A stretch of 16,311 bases of DNA from JADHMP01 sp964386915 (lineage in GTDB: Bacteria; Bacteroidota; Bacteroidia; Flavobacteriales; Flavobacteriaceae), in the NCBI GenBank assembly GCA_964386915.1, contig CAYLUQ010000024.1, positions 1-16,311 of the forward strand. The letters run 5' to 3'. The position numbers and the translations under genes were made by a program. The notes under the pieces were generated by a model, which had not been told where the DNA came from, ran no database searches, and saw nothing but the letters and a program-made list of their open reading frames with translations. This document shows, in pieces, positions 14,139 through 16,311 of the stretch; position 1 is the stretch's first letter, and the number at the start of each line of letters is the position of its first letter.

Positions 14139-14987
14139 ATGAACTTTTTAAACACACCACAAAAGAAAAAGGCCGCTGTTCTCACAGCCCTCACAGCTCT
14201 TTTTTTGTTGTTGCTGTTTTTTGTTTTAGGCTTGCGCTATCTAGATCCTCCAATTGCCTATGGTATGGAGGTTAATTTTGGCATGCACAGCAGTGGTCGT
14301 GGGCCAACACCATCAGAAACTATTCCAGAAGCAAAACCCATTCCTGTTGAAGAAGTAGAAGAAAAACAAGAAGAAAAAGCAAGTCCACCGCCCCCTCAAG
14401 AAAGCACTCCCATAAAAGAAGAGGTGCTCACAGAGAAAGAAAGTGAGGTGCCCATTGTGGAAGAACAAAAGCAACCTGAACAACAACAAGAAATAGAGGA
14501 GGAAACACCCATAGAAGAGAAGCAACCTCCAAAACCAAAAGTTTCTGAAGCCACCAAAAATTTGGTGTCTAATCTCATTCAAAAGGAAGAACCTAATTCA
14601 GGAACTAACACACCAGGAGAGGGGATAGAGAATGAAACCGGAGACCAAGGTAAGCCTGATGGAAATCCTTATGCAACCAGCTACTACAACCAGGAGGGAC
14701 AAGGCGGACAAGGCACACGTTTTGGGTTAAATGGTCGTAACCTTCAATCGGATGGAAAAGTAGTGCAGCAATGCAATCAAGAAGGTACTGTTGTGGTGCG
14801 AATAACGGTAGATCAAAATGGCGATGTGGTTCGTGCTGAACCCGGGGTTCGAGGGAGCACCAACACGCATCCCTGCCTTTTAGAGCCGGCCAAAAAAACA
14901 GCCCTGTTGCACAAATGGCATCCGGATGTTAAGGCACCCAAAAGACAAATTGGCTTTGTGGTGATTCAATTCAAATTAGGTGAATAA
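14139..14987 (+). CDS. tonB: TonB-like energy transducer
   Basis: A 282-residue protein that carries ExbB-ExbD energy across the periplasm to TonB-dependent outer-membrane receptors. One membrane helix (about 12-32) follows a basic N-terminus (PQKKKAAV). The long Pro/Glu-rich spacer (about 55-150) should span the periplasm; it is acidic, rich in PIEE/PPP stretches, rather than the Pro-Lys type of enterobacteria. A Gly-rich flexible segment (155-193) leads to the C-terminal domain (about 205-282), whose strands GTVVVRITVDQNGDVVRAEP and IGFVVIQFKL fit the TonB C-terminal fold. Two cysteines (C212, C246) in that domain could form a periplasmic disulfide. The gene lies between exbD and folC with tight spacing. 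The domain resembles flavobacterial energy transducers more than E. coli TonB. Confidence 0.85.
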   Translation: MNFLNTPQKKKAAVLTALTALFLLLLFFVLGLRYLDPPIAYGMEVNFGMHSSGRGPTPSETIPEAKPIPVEEVEEKQEEKASPPPPQESTPIKEEVLTEKESEVPIVEEQKQPEQQQEIEEETPIEEKQPPKPKVSEATKNLVSNLIQKEEPNSGTNTPGEGIENETGDQGKPDGNPYATSYYNQEGQGGQGTRFGLNGRNLQSDGKVVQQCNQEGTVVVRITVDQNGDVVRAEPGVRGSTNTHPCLLEPAKKTALLHKWHPDVKAPKRQIGFVVIQFKLGE

Positions 14988-14990
14988 CTC

Positions 14991-16199
14991 TTGAAAACCT
15001 ATTCGGAAACCTTAGATTGGCTTTTAGAGCGTTTGCCCATGTATCAACGGCAGGGGGCAAGTGCCTATCGCCCTGGATTGGAGAGCATCACTCAAATGGC
15101 GGCTTATTTGGGACATCCTCAACAGCAATTTCCCTGTGTGCATATTGCCGGCACCAATGGCAAAGGTTCAACTTCTCACATGATAGCAGCTGTATTGCAA
15201 GAAGCAGGTTATAAGGTGGGCTTGTATACTTCTCCCCATTTGAAAGACTTTAGCGAACGCATTCGGATAAATGGGCAATCTCTTGCCTTACAAGAAATCA
15301 TTGATTTTGTAAATGAACATCAAGCCTATTTCGAGTCGCATCAAAGTTCCTTCTTTGAAATGACTGTTGGAATGGCTTTTGACCGATTTGCTGCTCATCA
15401 AGTTGATATAGCTGTTATTGAAGTAGGACTAGGAGGACGTCTGGATGCCACCAACATTATCAATCCCTTGCTGAGTATTATCACCAACATTGGTTTAGAT
15501 CATACCCAATTTTTGGGTACCACAAGGACAGCAATAGCCAAAGAAAAAGCAGGTATCATAAAACATAATGTGCCTATATTGATAGGTGAAAAAGACCTAG
15601 AGACTCAAGCTGTTTTTGAAACTCTAGCGCAACAGCAAAATGCACCGCTGTTTTGGGCAGAAGATTTAGTACAGTCCCTTTGCAAAACCGATCTTTTAGG
15701 CGCCTATCAAAAAATGAATGTACGCTTGGCACAAGCTGCATTTCAACTATTGCCCCAATTTAAAGTCACCCAAGAACAGATCCAACGGGGATTGTTGAAG
15801 GTGGTTCAAAACACGAAACTTCAAGGTCGCTGGCAAATTTTAGGGAAAGCACCCTTAGTAGTAGCGGATGTGGCTCATAATAAAGAAGGTTTGGTTTATG
15901 TTGTTGAACAAATTAAAAGGCAAACTTTTGATCGATTGCATCTTGTTTTGGGCTTTGTGCAAGAAAAAGAAATGGCCCCTATATTGGCTCTTTTTCCAAA
16001 AGAGGCACACTTTTATCTTTGTGCTGCTAACAATCCAAGAGCCTTGGCCGTAGAAAAAATAGCCCCTTTATTAACCACTCAACGCTACAGTCTTTTTGAA
16101 AGTGTAGCACAAGCCTTTGAAGCAGCACAAAAGGCAGCTCAGCCCTCTGATTTTATTTTTGTTGGAGGGAGTACTTTTGTGGTTGCAGAAGTTTTGTGA
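14991..16199 (+). CDS. folC: Bifunctional folylpolyglutamate synthase/dihydrofolate synthase (TTG start)
   Basis: A 402-residue cytoplasmic Mur-ligase-type enzyme that adds glutamate to dihydropteroate and to folates using ATP. The ATP P-loop is GTNGKGS (54-60). The folate/ATP segment GLYTSPHLKDFSERIRING (77-95) follows, then the Mg-binding helix FFEMTVGMAFDRF (121-133), IEVGLGGRLDATN (143-155) and TNIGLDHTQFLG (165-176). The AKEKAGIIK segment (183-191) carries the carbamylated-lysine region. The C-terminal Mur ligase domain begins around 280 with DVAHNKEG (293-300) and ends in GGSTFVVAEVL. The start is TTG at 14991, 3 bases after the tonB stop; starting at the next Met (17) would remove part of the first helix. 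It is the last gene of the exbB operon. Length is slightly short but complete. Confidence 0.95.
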   Translation: MKTYSETLDWLLERLPMYQRQGASAYRPGLESITQMAAYLGHPQQQFPCVHIAGTNGKGSTSHMIAAVLQEAGYKVGLYTSPHLKDFSERIRINGQSLALQEIIDFVNEHQAYFESHQSSFFEMTVGMAFDRFAAHQVDIAVIEVGLGGRLDATNIINPLLSIITNIGLDHTQFLGTTRTAIAKEKAGIIKHNVPILIGEKDLETQAVFETLAQQQNAPLFWAEDLVQSLCKTDLLGAYQKMNVRLAQAAFQLLPQFKVTQEQIQRGLLKVVQNTKLQGRWQILGKAPLVVADVAHNKEGLVYVVEQIKRQTFDRLHLVLGFVQEKEMAPILALFPKEAHFYLCAANNPRALAVEKIAPLLTTQRYSLFESVAQAFEAAQKAAQPSDFIFVGGSTFVVAEVL

Positions 16200-16214
16200 A
16201 TTGCATCAATTTTA

Positions 16215-16245
16215 TTTGCAAATAGAAAAAACGCCATTATATTTG
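16215..16245 (+). promoter_or_regulatory. Promoter of the tRNA-Val gene (TTTG-N19-TATATTTG)
   Basis: The -33 element TTTG at 16215-16218 is separated by exactly 19 bases from the -7 element TATATTTG at 16238-16245, a full match to the Bacteroidota sigma-A consensus. Transcription should start near 16252, a few bases before the tRNA 5' end at 16257. It is the strongest promoter match in the window and supports the phylum assignment. Confidence 0.8.
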
Positions 16246-16256
16246 CATCCACTTTA

Positions 16257-16311
16257 GGGCGCGTAGCTCAGTTGGTTCAGAGCACTTGGTTTACACCCAA
16301 GGGGTCAGGGG
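16257..16311 (+). tRNA. tRNA-Val (anticodon UAC), cut by the window end
   Basis: The first 55 bases of a tRNA are present: acceptor arm GGGCGCG, TA, D-stem GCTC/GAGC with its loop, then anticodon stem CTTGG/CCAAG closing the loop TTTACAC. The anticodon TAC reads the valine codon GTA and, by wobble, others of the GTN box. The variable loop GGGTC and the start of the T-stem (AGGGG) follow; the rest lies beyond the window, possibly with further tRNAs. An ideal promoter lies directly upstream. Confidence 0.95.

Noticed and set aside
14313..14582. Minus-strand frames rich in Phe, Leu and Cys opposite the tonB spacer
   Set aside because: They look membrane-like only because they mirror the Glu/Pro-rich GAA, CAA and CCT codons of the spacer.

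Overview
This window is 16.3 kb of a Bacteroidota chromosome, most likely from a flavobacterium. Three things point there. The promoter-like sites match the Bacteroidota form TAnnTTTG (the clearest is TTTG-N19-TATATTTG before the tRNA) rather than TATAAT. Ribosome binding sites are mostly not recognisable. The proteins resemble flavobacterial members of their families (DUF6122, the DICxxN form of AnmK, and an nhaD-exbB-exbD-tonB-folC cluster). Base composition looks moderately AT-rich. All genes appear intact; I see no insertion sequence, prophage, CRISPR array or obvious horizontally acquired island.

Left third (1-4360): small envelope and accessory genes. A strong terminator (23-54) closes a gene lying to the left. 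On the minus strand follow a pair of NTF2-like (SnoaL/DUF4440) proteins, a two-gene unit (DUF1080 then DUF6122), and an M28 zinc aminopeptidase lipoprotein. On the plus strand are a single-haem cytochrome c lipoprotein and an unrecognised secreted protein that seems to contain two copies of one beta-rich unit. Three minus-strand transcripts here start from the same 9-base -7 element, TATCTTTAA.

Middle (4361-10324): gltB and gltD on the minus strand encode the two subunits of NADPH-dependent glutamate synthase, the GOGAT half of ammonia assimilation. The 186-bp intergenic region to the divergent anmK carries an 18-bp dyad resembling a CRP/FNR-family operator.

Right third (10511-16311), all on the plus strand: anmK (peptidoglycan recycling), nhaD (Na+/H+ antiporter), then the tightly packed exbB-exbD-tonB-folC operon, which powers TonB-dependent outer-membrane uptake and ends with folate polyglutamylation. 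The window ends inside a tRNA-Val(UAC) gene whose promoter is the best regulatory match in the window.

Overall this is mostly ordinary housekeeping sequence. I found no convincing new multi-gene system. The items most worth a second look are the internally duplicated secreted protein, the FNR-like dyad between gltB and anmK, the shared -7 elements, and the same-frame TAA junction between the DUF1080 gene and a TTG-initiated DUF6122 gene.
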